Shown here in pieces: positions 8,415-17,128 of a stretch of 64,000 nucleotides of DNA. Where the stretch lies: positions 1 through 64,000 of the forward strand of contig JAEEVT010000001.1 in the NCBI GenBank assembly GCA_016291005.1. The letters are read 5' to 3'. How positions within the stretch are numbered: position 1 is the stretch's first letter; every line of letters begins with the position of its first letter. A model generated the notes under the pieces. The model was not told where the DNA came from and made no database searches. It was given only the letters and a program-made list of their open reading frames with translations. A program made the translations under genes and the position numbers. This stretch comes from Prevotella sp. (GTDB lineage Bacteria > Bacteroidota > Bacteroidia > Bacteroidales > Bacteroidaceae).

Positions 8415-10514
8415 TTATTCTGCGTGAGCATAGTAACGGCGGGCTGCTTCCTGTTGGCGGGCCTGTGAGAAGTTGGAGACGCGCTTCAGGTATCCGATGA
8501 TGCGGGTCATGTAGTCCACGTTATGCGAATGGCAGTGGGGACACTCCTTTAGATAGCGCTTGTCGATATGGCCACAGTCGTTGCAGACGGTATTGGGGAT
8601 GTTGAACGTGAAGTAGTTGCAGCCCTCCTTGGCGGCGACCTTCAGCAGGTGCAGGTACTGCTCCTTCGACAGGTGCTCTTCCAGGTTCATGTGCAGGGCC
8701 GAACCGCCCGTCAGGTGTTCGATATAGGGTGCGCCGTGCAGCTTGAACTTGTCGATGACGCTCAGCGTGTCGTCCTCTACCACGTAGAAGTAGCTGTTAT
8801 AACAGTCGCGCGGCACGAAGTAGCCGTCCTCGCGGTCCCACTTGGCATGCTTGACGCCGACGTTCTCGGCAGGAATCATCTCGCAGTTGAACATCACGTC
8901 CTTCGTGCGATACTGCCTGTTGTACTTCTCGATGAGTCCGAGGATGCTTTGGACAAAGTGCAGATACTCGTCGTTTGGCGTAATCTTGATGCCCATGAAC
9001 TCTGCAGCCTCCACCAAGCCGTTGATGCCGATGGTCAGGTACTGGCGGGCAATGTTGATGTAGCCGGCGTCGAACAGCGGCAGCATGCCGTGGGCTTGCA
9101 GTTCCTTCAGGTTCTCGTTGTAGGCCAACTGTACCTTGTGGCAAAGGTCGATGATGGTGCCGAGGTACTCCAGATAGTCAATCTTGTGGTTGACGGCATA
9201 CTGGATGCAGCGGTTCAGGTTGATGGTGAGCACCGACTTGGAACCCGTCGAGACACCACCAGCGCCGAGGGTATAGCTAAAGCCGTTGTCGGTAATCTCG
9301 TTGCGCAGACGGCAGCAGCTCGACAGCGAGTCGGCATTGTCGCTCATATAGGTAAAGAAGGAGTGTCCCTCAGAATACATCTCGGCGGTGAAGTCGCCCC
9401 ACTCCTTGTCCTTGCACTCACCGTTCTCGTCGACCAGCAGAGCCATGGTCTCTACGGGGAAGGTCAGCAGGGTCTTGGTGCGCTCTTGGTTGAACCACTT
9501 CATGAAACGCTTCTGCAGCCAGGAGAGTCCATCCCAGTCGGGCTTGGAACCGTCGGGGAAATAGAACTCGCCGAAGATGCTCTCGAAGTAGTAGCGGTCG
9601 TAGTAGGCTACGTTCCAGAACACGGCCTGGTAGTTACGGGCACCCGTCGGCTGGTTCAGGGTATAGACAATCTGCTCGAAGTAGTCGGTGATGACCTTGT
9701 CGATGGTACGCTGCTTCAGGCTGAGGTCGGCCTGTTCGTTGGCACGCTTCCAGTAGTCCTGTCCCCATTCCTTGCCGATGAAGTAGTTCATATACATCAG
9801 GAACTCAGGCGTTGCACAGGCACCGCTGAGCATGGAGCTGACCATGAACACCATGTTGACGAAACCTCCGGCAAACGACTTCAGGTTGGTGGGTGCCGTG
9901 GAGTTGCCGCCAATGGCCGTCGTACCGGCGATGAGCCAGGGATACATGGTGATGGAGGCACAGTAGTTGGCCAGACTGGTCTCGTCGTTCTTATATATAA
10001 AGTGGTGTGTCAGTTTGTCAATGTATTCATCAGCCAACTGCTTGCCGTACATTTTTTTGATGCGGTCGGTCAGCAGGCGACGATTCAAACGGATAAAGTT
10101 CGACTTGGGCAGTTCGCCAATCAGCGTGGCAATGTTCTTGTGTTCAACGTTGGCGTTGGCGTCGTATTTTGAACCCGTGGCGGCATTCATGCTCTCCATG
10201 TATTCTGAAAGGAACAACATTTTCTCCAAGGTCTCGCGGTCCTCGGTGTGTTCCTGGCGATAGAGGATGAACGACTTGGCTACCTTGTAGAACCCCTCTC
10301 GCATTAAGGCTTCTTCCACTTGGTTCTGGATGTCCTCCACCTTAATGTCGTCGTGCATGTCAAGATGACTGAGCACCTTCGATACGGTGCTCAAATCAGC
10401 AGGTTCACCAACACTCTCGAATGCCTTTACGATAGCATTCATGATTTTGTCCAATGAAAAACGGTCTTTAGAACCGTCGCGTTTTGTAATGGTAAAATTC
10501 TTAATTTCCATCAT
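8415..10514 (-). CDS. nrdD: Anaerobic ribonucleoside-triphosphate reductase
   Basis: N-terminal ATP-cone; 'SCCRLRNEI'; C-terminal Zn motif 'CNDCGHIDKRYLKECPHCHSHNVDYMTRIIGYL'. Confidence 0.95.
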   Translation of the reverse strand: MMEIKNFTITKRDGSKDRFSLDKIMNAIVKAFESVGEPADLSTVSKVLSHLDMHDDIKVEDIQNQVEEALMREGFYKVAKSFILYRQEHTEDRETLEKMLFLSEYMESMNAATGSKYDANANVEHKNIATLIGELPKSNFIRLNRRLLTDRIKKMYGKQLADEYIDKLTHHFIYKNDETSLANYCASITMYPWLIAGTTAIGGNSTAPTNLKSFAGGFVNMVFMVSSMLSGACATPEFLMYMNYFIGKEWGQDYWKRANEQADLSLKQRTIDKVITDYFEQIVYTLNQPTGARNYQAVFWNVAYYDRYYFESIFGEFYFPDGSKPDWDGLSWLQKRFMKWFNQERTKTLLTFPVETMALLVDENGECKDKEWGDFTAEMYSEGHSFFTYMSDNADSLSSCCRLRNEITDNGFSYTLGAGGVSTGSKSVLTINLNRCIQYAVNHKIDYLEYLGTIIDLCHKVQLAYNENLKELQAHGMLPLFDAGYINIARQYLTIGINGLVEAAEFMGIKITPNDEYLHFVQSILGLIEKYNRQYRTKDVMFNCEMIPAENVGVKHAKWDREDGYFVPRDCYNSYFYVVEDDTLSVIDKFKLHGAPYIEHLTGGSALHMNLEEHLSKEQYLHLLKVAAKEGCNYFTFNIPNTVCNDCGHIDKRYLKECPHCHSHNVDYMTRIIGYLKRVSNFSQARQQEAARRYYAHAE

Positions 10515-10779
10515 ATTTCTTCTTAGTTATTGACATTCTTCTTGGCTAAAGTTCTCCGTTTTGGAAAACTTTTCGGTTTTCATTTTGGAAAAAGTTTTCC
10601 GTTTTGGATAAGCCGAATCGCCTGCAAAGGTACAAAAATCCGCCAAATCATAGGCACGTTTCTTGAAGAAAAATTTGCAAAAAATAGTTAAATACAGAGG
10701 ATTCGTCGTAGGGTGATGACGTTTGCCGAGGCCGAACGTCTTAGAAATAAGAGAGATAACTAAAAAACTTAAAGGACTT

Positions 10780-11736
10780 ATGAATAACAGCAAATACTGT
10801 GGCGTGGTGGTGCCGATGGTGACTCCCGTCACTCAGGACGGACGGCTCGACGTGGAAGCCGTCAAGCGAATTGTTGATTTTTTTGTCAAAGCTGGCGTTT
10901 CTCCACTCCTGATGGGTACCACTGGCGAGGGCAACAGCGTCAGTCAGGCCGACGGCCAGCTATTAGTTGAAACAGCAGTCAAGGCACAAAGAGAGGCGAT
11001 AGACCATAATTCTCAATTTTCAATGTTCATTCCATCGCCACACGCTGACCCAAGGTCAGGGAATCCTCAATTGAAAATCTATGCCGGCCTGACGGGAAAC
11101 TGCTTTGCTGAGCAGGTTCGTCAGGCAGAGGTTTACACCGCTTTGGGTGCTGACGTCATCGTAGCCACCCTGCCGACATACTACGCCCTGACGCCAGAAC
11201 AGATGTACGACTACTACAAGACGCTGGCCGACTGCATCACTGGACCCCTCATGCTGTATAACATCTTGGCCACGACACACATGTCGATACCCGTCGACGT
11301 CATCAGACGACTGGCTGACCTCCCAAACATCGTCGGTCTGAAAGACTCGGAGCGCGACTTGGAACGTATGGCACAATGCATCGACGTAGCCAAGGGACGC
11401 GACGACTTCGCCTATTTCTGTGGCTGGGCGGCTCAAAGTGCCCACTCCTTGGAACTTGGCGGCAACGGCATCGTACCTTCGACAGGCAACTTCGTTCCTG
11501 AAATGTTCCGACAGCTCTTCGACGCTGCCATCGCAGGCGATATGGACACTGCCAACCGTCTGCAGGACGAGACGAACGAGATAGCCAAGATCTATCAGAA
11601 GGACCGCACGCTGGGCCAGAGTCTCACCGCCCTGAAGGTGATGATGCAGACCAAAGGCCTTTGCGAACCTTGGATGCTCATGCCCCTCACCCGCTTATCT
11701 GCTGAAGAAGAACAGGCGATTGTTCATCAATTATAA
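10780..11736 (+). CDS. Dihydrodipicolinate synthase / N-acetylneuraminate lyase family protein
   Basis: 'GVVVPMVTPVTQDGRLD', 'LLMGTTGEGNS', 'VIVATLPTYYALT', 'NIVGLKDSERD'; contains an apparent in-frame insert. Confidence 0.85.
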   Translation: MNNSKYCGVVVPMVTPVTQDGRLDVEAVKRIVDFFVKAGVSPLLMGTTGEGNSVSQADGQLLVETAVKAQREAIDHNSQFSMFIPSPHADPRSGNPQLKIYAGLTGNCFAEQVRQAEVYTALGADVIVATLPTYYALTPEQMYDYYKTLADCITGPLMLYNILATTHMSIPVDVIRRLADLPNIVGLKDSERDLERMAQCIDVAKGRDDFAYFCGWAAQSAHSLELGGNGIVPSTGNFVPEMFRQLFDAAIAGDMDTANRLQDETNEIAKIYQKDRTLGQSLTALKVMMQTKGLCEPWMLMPLTRLSAEEEQAIVHQL

Positions 11737-11789
11737 ATTGTCAATTGTCAAATTGTAAATTGTAAATTGTCAAATTGTAAATAATCAAG

Positions 11790-13343
11790 ATGCATTGGAT
11801 TGATTATGTCATCGTACTTCTGTCGATACTGGCAGCCATTGGGACCGGTGTCTACTTTGCCCATAAGCAGAAAGACACCTCGCAATACTTTGCCGGCGGC
11901 GGAAAGATTCCGGCCTGGGCGGTGGGTGTCAGCATCTTTGCCACGCTGATTTCGAGTGTGACATTCCTCGCCTATCCTGGTGCAGCATACGCCGACAACT
12001 GGATTCTGCTCGTACAGGGTCTGATGGTGCCCATCGTACTGGTAGCCCTCATCGGCATCATCGTGCCACTGTTCCGCAAGGTGATACGACTTTCCACCTA
12101 CGAATATTTCGAGCGCCGCTTCGGACTCTTTGCCCGGCTGTACTCGTCGTTCGCCTTTACGTTAGGCCATTTCTCCAAGGCAGGCACGGTGTTCTTCCTG
12201 GTTTCGATGGCTCTCGCTACGTTCCTTAATATAAATATATACACCATCGTCATCGTGCTGGGCATCACCATCATCATACTGACGCTCTTCGGTGGTATGG
12301 AGGCTATCGTGTGGATGGACGTCGCTCAGGGATTCTTGCTCATCGGCGGCGGCATCATCTGTATTGCCATCCTGATGTTCGGCATCGAGGGCGGACCGGC
12401 TGAGACGTTCCGCATCGCCTCGGAATACCACAAAATCAGCTTCGGCCCATACGACTGGAGCCTCTCGGAGCTGTGTTTCTTAGTGATGGTGCTCAACGGC
12501 ATCTTCTATGCATTACAGAAATATGGCACGGATCAGACCATCGTCCAGCGCTACTTGGCTGCCAAGAACGACCACGAAGCCAAGAAGGCGGCCTATATCG
12601 GCGTACTGATGTCCGTTCCCATCTGGGCGCTGTTTATGTTTATCGGCACGGCACTCTTTGCCTACTACCATGCCCAGGGTGCCCCGTTGCTGCCTGAGGG
12701 TATCAAGGCCGACGAGGTGTTTCCTTACTTCATTGCCCACGAATTGCCTGTCGGCATTCGCGGACTGATCATCGCTGCCCTGGCCGCAGCAGCCATCTCG
12801 TCGTTGGACAGCGACCTGAACTGCCTGTCGGCCATTGCCGTACAGGACTATTACAAGCGTTTCCGCAAAGATGCCACCGACCAGCAACAACTGCGCTTCG
12901 GCAAGTGGATGGTGGTGGCGGCAGGTGTCGGAGCCATCGGCGTGGCTTGTCTTTACATCTTCTGGGGTGGGGAAGGTGTACTGGGAGCCTTGTTCTCGCT
13001 CTATGCCATCTTCTCGGCAGGCATCGTAGGCATCTTCGTACTCGGACTCTTCAGCCGTCGCGCCAACAAGCAGGGACTGTACATCGGCATTGCCGTCGCC
13101 GTGCTGTTTACAGCCTACGCCGTGCTAACCTCTACCAAGGTCGATATCCACGGCACGGGCGTCAAGGAGACGTTGCTCGACCTGGGCGACTGGAACTTCA
13201 CCCACCATAAATATATGTTAGGTGTCTATAGCCACCTCATCGTCCTCATCGTCGGCTACGCCGCCAGTTTCCTCTTCAAGACACCCCTTGCCGACAAGGA
13301 ACTGACCGTCTGGGGCTACCTCGAGCAACGCAAGAAGCGCTGA
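11790..13343 (+). CDS. Sodium:solute symporter (SSS family)
   Basis: Multiple TM segments; 'YFAGGGKIPAWAVGVSIFATLISSVTFLAYPGAAY', typical SSS N-terminus. Confidence 0.88.
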   Translation: MHWIDYVIVLLSILAAIGTGVYFAHKQKDTSQYFAGGGKIPAWAVGVSIFATLISSVTFLAYPGAAYADNWILLVQGLMVPIVLVALIGIIVPLFRKVIRLSTYEYFERRFGLFARLYSSFAFTLGHFSKAGTVFFLVSMALATFLNINIYTIVIVLGITIIILTLFGGMEAIVWMDVAQGFLLIGGGIICIAILMFGIEGGPAETFRIASEYHKISFGPYDWSLSELCFLVMVLNGIFYALQKYGTDQTIVQRYLAAKNDHEAKKAAYIGVLMSVPIWALFMFIGTALFAYYHAQGAPLLPEGIKADEVFPYFIAHELPVGIRGLIIAALAAAAISSLDSDLNCLSAIAVQDYYKRFRKDATDQQQLRFGKWMVVAAGVGAIGVACLYIFWGGEGVLGALFSLYAIFSAGIVGIFVLGLFSRRANKQGLYIGIAVAVLFTAYAVLTSTKVDIHGTGVKETLLDLGDWNFTHHKYMLGVYSHLIVLIVGYAASFLFKTPLADKELTVWGYLEQRKKR

Positions 13344-13359
13344 GTTTTTGGGGTGGGAG

Positions 13360-13776
13360 TTAGGGCTTGAAGCCTTTGTGCCAGACGGCCTTGAGACCTT
13401 GGCAGGCGTCGTAGACGATGTTGCCGGCGGGGGAGCGGTGGCTGGCGGGGAGGAAGCCGCAGACGAAACGGGTGAGGTGACGGCGGATGTTGAAGTCTTT
13501 GGGGTTGTCGACACCTTTACTTTCTACGCGGATGCTGAACCGGCCTATGCCGTCGATGACGACGGTCTGACCGAGTGCGAGGCGCTGCTTCATGAGTTCC
13601 TGGAGTTCGGTGACTACCAGCTTGACGTCGCTCTCGCGGACGCTGCTGTTGCGGCAGGCTTCTTCGGCGATTTCCTGTAGTGTGACCTCGCCCTGACTGA
13701 CGGCTTTTGCAAAGTATTTTCCATACGAAGGGTTGCTTTTGATGTTGTTGCGGATGAGCTTAATATGTATTGCCAT
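13360..13776 (-). CDS. HU family / HU-HIG-like DNA-binding protein
   Basis: 'SQGEVTLQEIAEEACRNSSVRESDVKLVVTELQELMKQRLALGQTVVIDGIGRFSIRVESKG'. Confidence 0.8.
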   Translation of the reverse strand: MAIHIKLIRNNIKSNPSYGKYFAKAVSQGEVTLQEIAEEACRNSSVRESDVKLVVTELQELMKQRLALGQTVVIDGIGRFSIRVESKGVDNPKDFNIRRHLTRFVCGFLPASHRSPAGNIVYDACQGLKAVWHKGFKP

Positions 13777-13798
13777 GATGAAAATGTTATTTTTGATT

Positions 13799-13884
13799 TT
13801 GCGTTCACTTTTGATATTAACATGTTGTGTTCGAGAGAGTTGGGTGAAGTGACTGCAAATGGTTTGCGTTCACTTGCGTTCACT
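13799..13884. repeat. Iteron-like TTTGCGTTCACT motifs, 3' side of VapE gene
   Basis: TTTGCGTTCACT copies at 13799 and 13863, TGCGTTCACT at 13875, inverted AGTGACTGCAAA at 13848. Confidence 0.65.
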
Positions 13885-13887
13885 CAT

Positions 13888-13908
13888 ACCAAAACAAGTT
13901 GTTTTGGT
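13888..13908. repeat. Perfect dyad ACCAAAACAA-g-TTGTTTTGGT, copy 1
   Basis: 10-bp arms with 1-bp centre, read directly. Confidence 0.85.
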
Positions 13909-13953
13909 CAGGAAATTGCCTGGATTTCCTATAGAAAAGTATGCTCCGAGCAG

Positions 13954-13974
13954 ACCAAAACAAGTTGTTTTGGT
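13954..13974. repeat. Perfect dyad ACCAAAACAA-g-TTGTTTTGGT, copy 2
   Basis: Identical to 13888-13908, offset 66 bp. Confidence 0.85.
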
Positions 13975-13982
13975 GTGAGTCG

Positions 13983-16052
13983 TCAGATGTTTTTCAGCCG
14001 ATAAGCCTTACCGTTGTTCAGTTTCTTCTTGGCATAACCCATTGCAGTGAGCTTCTTGCCGAGTTCGGAGTCAGTATTTTTCTTAATCTCGAAGGTCGGG
14101 AAGGCATCGGCCATCTGCTGCATAATGACCGGCATGGACATCCAGGGAGTGTCCTCGGGCGTGTCGACGGCGGGGTGGAAAAGGATGCTGATCATCTGCT
14201 GGTAGTCGTGAACCTGCTGGTAACGGTTGTTCTGACTGATGATGCGGGCGGTCTCTTCCTCGTCGAACCAGTAGCGTCGGCCTTCCTCGAGTTCTTGGCG
14301 CAGCTGTGCGAAGAGCTGGCTGTGGCTGATGTGACCTGTATTGTCAATGGTGTCGGCATAGACGCAGAGGAATCGTCGCGAGCCGGTACGGTCTGTCAGG
14401 GGTCGGACGTTGTTGGTGGTGGCTATGAAGGAGGCGAAGCGCTGGCGCTCCTCGATGGTCTTGCCGTAGGGTGGGCGGAACTTGACGTCGTGTTTCGAGA
14501 GGAGGTACTTCAGCAGGGGCTGCTGCGACTTCTTCATGGCGTCGAACTCGTCGATGTTGATGAGGGCGTAGCCTGACATGGCGAGGAAGATGTCGTTGTC
14601 GTTGTTCATCTTGATGTGGTCGCTGAAGTAGGTCTGCATCCAGTCGGGCAGGAGTCGACGGCAGAAGGTGGTCTTGCCTGAGCCTTGCGGCCCGATGAGC
14701 AGGGGTACGATGGCGTTGCCGTGCTGGCGGTCTTTGCCTATCCATTGTGCCACCATGGAGAGCAGCCACTTGTGGAAGTCTTCGGCCCAGCAAGGGTCGT
14801 CGGTATGCACGCGTCGGGCCAGGTCGGCGACGTGGTCGTGACCGTCCCAGGCGGGCAGGTGGCTGATGAAGTCTTGCATGGGATAGTAGAGTGGGATGAG
14901 CGAGGAGTTGATGAAGCGGTCGAGATCCCTGTCCCAGGAGTCTACGCCGGCTTTGAGTGCGCGGATAGTCATCGTGTTGCGGGCGGCGACGTCCAAGGGT
15001 CGGAATCCATGGCCGGTGGCGTTGGTGCGGAATTCAGCAACGCCCGTCATGACGTTGCGACGCAGGGTATAGTGTTCCTTCATGTATGCCTCGGTCTTGA
15101 AGGTCAATAATGCCGAATGGCGGGTGAACTTGGTGGGGATGGTCTTCAGCGTGTTGCGCAGGTAGGCCGTCTGAAATACGCTGTCGATGGTCTCGGCAGC
15201 CAGGTATTCGCCAATCATAGGAATGAACTTCGCCACGCGAGCCGACCAGGCTTCCGGCAGCCCCATCAGGTGGCAGCCGTCGGCCAGTTTCTCGACGACG
15301 GCCATTGCGAAGAGTCCTTCGTCCTTGATGGTGTGGTGTTTCTCGACGGCGTTGTCCAAGCAGTCGTGGAAGCGGCGCATGCGGCTATCGCGTACTGAGA
15401 GGCCGGGAATCTCCTCGGGGTAGTTGTAGTCGCTGATGTCCTCCTGCATCGAACGGTACTCCGGCGACTCCTCAGGCAGGTCAGTCACGGTGACTGCCAG
15501 TGCATCGGGGTTGTAGTAGGGTTCAGGGTCGTAGCTCACCTTGCAGCATGTTTGCAGGGTGGGTTCCTGGGCGACGAGGGGCGTCTGCAACTGGGTGGAA
15601 TAGATGTAGTGGAGCTTGTGGAAAGCGTTGTTCAGACTTTGATCTTTAAACTTTGATCTTTGACCTTTGTGATTTGATTCTAAAATGGGATTGGCGGCCT
15701 CGGCGTCAGGATTAGCGACGTTGTAGGGACTGACGATGTGGAGCGAGTGGCCGTCGTGCCCCATGAAGCAGAGCAAGGTGTAGGGTTGGAGTGCCGCCAG
15801 CTTTTTGTACTCGGCGACGGTCTCGAGGTCGCGCAGGTTGTCGAGCGAGAGCAGTACGAGGGGGTTGATGGCAGTAGCTTTCTCTTCGCCGCCCGACTTG
15901 CACCATTCGGCGGCAAAGCACACCTCCTTCTTATAGTCGGAGGCGAAGTTCTTTTGATAAGTGCCGTCGGCCAGTTGAGTGACGAACTTTTCCAGTTCCT
16001 CGCGAACGAGCGAACGGTCTTTCTTGTCGTTGTTGATAATGGTAATCCTCAT
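13983..16052 (-). CDS. VirE N-terminal-type / VapE (virulence-associated E) family ATPase with DUF3874-like C-terminus
   Basis: Walker A 'LLIGPQGSGKTTFCRRLLP', 'LINIDEFDAMKK', 'FIATTNNVRPLTDRTGSRRFLCV' characteristic of the VapE domain. Confidence 0.85.
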   Translation of the reverse strand: MRITIINNDKKDRSLVREELEKFVTQLADGTYQKNFASDYKKEVCFAAEWCKSGGEEKATAINPLVLLSLDNLRDLETVAEYKKLAALQPYTLLCFMGHDGHSLHIVSPYNVANPDAEAANPILESNHKGQRSKFKDQSLNNAFHKLHYIYSTQLQTPLVAQEPTLQTCCKVSYDPEPYYNPDALAVTVTDLPEESPEYRSMQEDISDYNYPEEIPGLSVRDSRMRRFHDCLDNAVEKHHTIKDEGLFAMAVVEKLADGCHLMGLPEAWSARVAKFIPMIGEYLAAETIDSVFQTAYLRNTLKTIPTKFTRHSALLTFKTEAYMKEHYTLRRNVMTGVAEFRTNATGHGFRPLDVAARNTMTIRALKAGVDSWDRDLDRFINSSLIPLYYPMQDFISHLPAWDGHDHVADLARRVHTDDPCWAEDFHKWLLSMVAQWIGKDRQHGNAIVPLLIGPQGSGKTTFCRRLLPDWMQTYFSDHIKMNNDNDIFLAMSGYALINIDEFDAMKKSQQPLLKYLLSKHDVKFRPPYGKTIEERQRFASFIATTNNVRPLTDRTGSRRFLCVYADTIDNTGHISHSQLFAQLRQELEEGRRYWFDEEETARIISQNNRYQQVHDYQQMISILFHPAVDTPEDTPWMSMPVIMQQMADAFPTFEIKKNTDSELGKKLTAMGYAKKKLNNGKAYRLKNI

Positions 16053-16168
16053 GATAATTGTGTGTTTAAGAGTTGTTTTGATAGTTGTTGATAACGCCTA
16101 CAAAGATACAAAATTCCAGGCAATTTTGTAAGCACTTTATGGTTAAATTAGTTTAAATTGCTGCAAAA

Positions 16169-16258
16169 AGGTGACTGCAAACGGATTGCAGTCACTTTGC
16201 ATTCACTCCACTTAAACAGTTATGTCTCAGCTGTTTAACCTAAAAAGTGAACGCAAAC
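16169..16258. repeat. Iteron-like TKCRKTCACT motifs, 5' side of VapE gene
   Basis: GTGACTGCAA-acgga-TTGCAGTCAC perfect 10-bp inverted repeat, TTTGCATTCACT, and AAAGTGAACGCAAA. Confidence 0.65.
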
Positions 16259-16398
16259 TGAAAAATCACTAAACTTTTGAAGAAGCATATATTAGGAGTA
16301 CCCCCGCCGAATCCACATAATCCCATTTGTATAAGCACCTGTCATGACGCTGAACTAATAAAATTCGGTTTTTATTTTGTTCTTTGCTCAGTAATTCG

Positions 16399-16406
16399 TA
16401 ACTTTG
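16399..16406 (+). promoter_or_regulatory. Bacteroidetes -7 element TAACTTTG
   Basis: TAnnTTTG consensus immediately upstream of the folded leader. Confidence 0.5.
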
Positions 16407-16431
16407 CACCTACATTCTGCAAAGAGTGGTA

Positions 16432-16565
16432 GGACATATTGCTCGTTTCCAACCGAATCGCTACCTCGAAAAGAATCTGAGCAAGTTCAATACCTAAGGA
16501 GTCACGCCATGGCGTGGGCTTCTCCATAAGGTATTGGGGTTTGTAGCGAACCCGGTTGGATATGG
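16432..16565 (+). ncRNA. Candidate structured RNA in 5' leader
   Basis: Nested complementary segments: CATAT/ATATG; CCAACCGaaTCGCTAC / GTAGCGAaccCGGTTGG; CAATACCT/AGGTATTG; GGAG/CTCC; CACGCC/GGCGTG; alternative TTGCTC/GAGCAA pairing. Confidence 0.45.
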
Positions 16566-16649
16566 TTGCGGTCTGCGCCATTTCTTGTATAAATAAGAGA
16601 GGTACAGAATCAGCCAATACATAGAAGAATAAAAGTTACTAATTAAGAT

Positions 16650-17123
16650 ATGAGTACAAAAGGTTTTTTAGTTGCATTGATGTTGGCGGCTTTTCCGATG
16701 ATAGGGGTGTTTGCTGATGGCGTCCGTTTTCTGACCGTGAATGCTAAAGACGGTACAAAGACGGAATTCGCATTGGCTGACGAGCCGAAGTTGACTTTTT
16801 CCGATGGCGAATTAAAGATAGTTGCCAGTAGCAGAACATTTTATATAAGACTTGCAGATTTACAGAACTATGCTTTCTCAAAGGAATCGACTGGTATTGC
16901 TGAGCTTTTGAAAGATGACAAAGTGACATTGGAGAATGGATTTGTTGTCCTTAGTTGCTTGTCGGCTGGAAGTAAAGTTGTGATTTATATGCAAGACGGA
17001 AAGATGGTCATGGAACATAAAACCGACGATAAAGGCATGGCGGTGGTAGACTTGTCGGTTTTGCCCAAGGGCGTATTAATTCTACAATCAAACAAAAGGA
17101 GTATAAAAATCATTAACAGATAA
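16650..17123 (+). CDS. Hypothetical secreted protein with T9SS-type-A-like C-terminal region
   Basis: Signal peptide; C-terminal 'GSKVVIYMQDGKMVMEHKTDDKGMAVVDLSVLPKGVLILQSNKRSIKIINR'. Confidence 0.6.
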   Translation: MSTKGFLVALMLAAFPMIGVFADGVRFLTVNAKDGTKTEFALADEPKLTFSDGELKIVASSRTFYIRLADLQNYAFSKESTGIAELLKDDKVTLENGFVVLSCLSAGSKVVIYMQDGKMVMEHKTDDKGMAVVDLSVLPKGVLILQSNKRSIKIINR

Positions 17124-17128
17124 GGATT

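Noticed and set aside
8568-10172. 534-aa plus-strand ORF antisense to nrdD
   Set aside because: Composition is low-complexity mirror of a clearly conserved nrdD frame; no recognisable motifs; typical shadow ORF in GC-richer coding DNA.
10527-10832. 101-aa minus-strand ORF upstream of nrdD
   Set aside because: Covers the nrdD upstream repeats and the start of the plus-strand lyase; low complexity.
16372-16617. 81-aa minus-strand ORF 'MADSVPLLFIQEMAQTATISNRVRYKPQYLMEKPTPW...'
   Set aside because: Reads through the plus-strand promoter and strong inverted repeats; better explained by a structured RNA, though a conserved small protein cannot be fully excluded.
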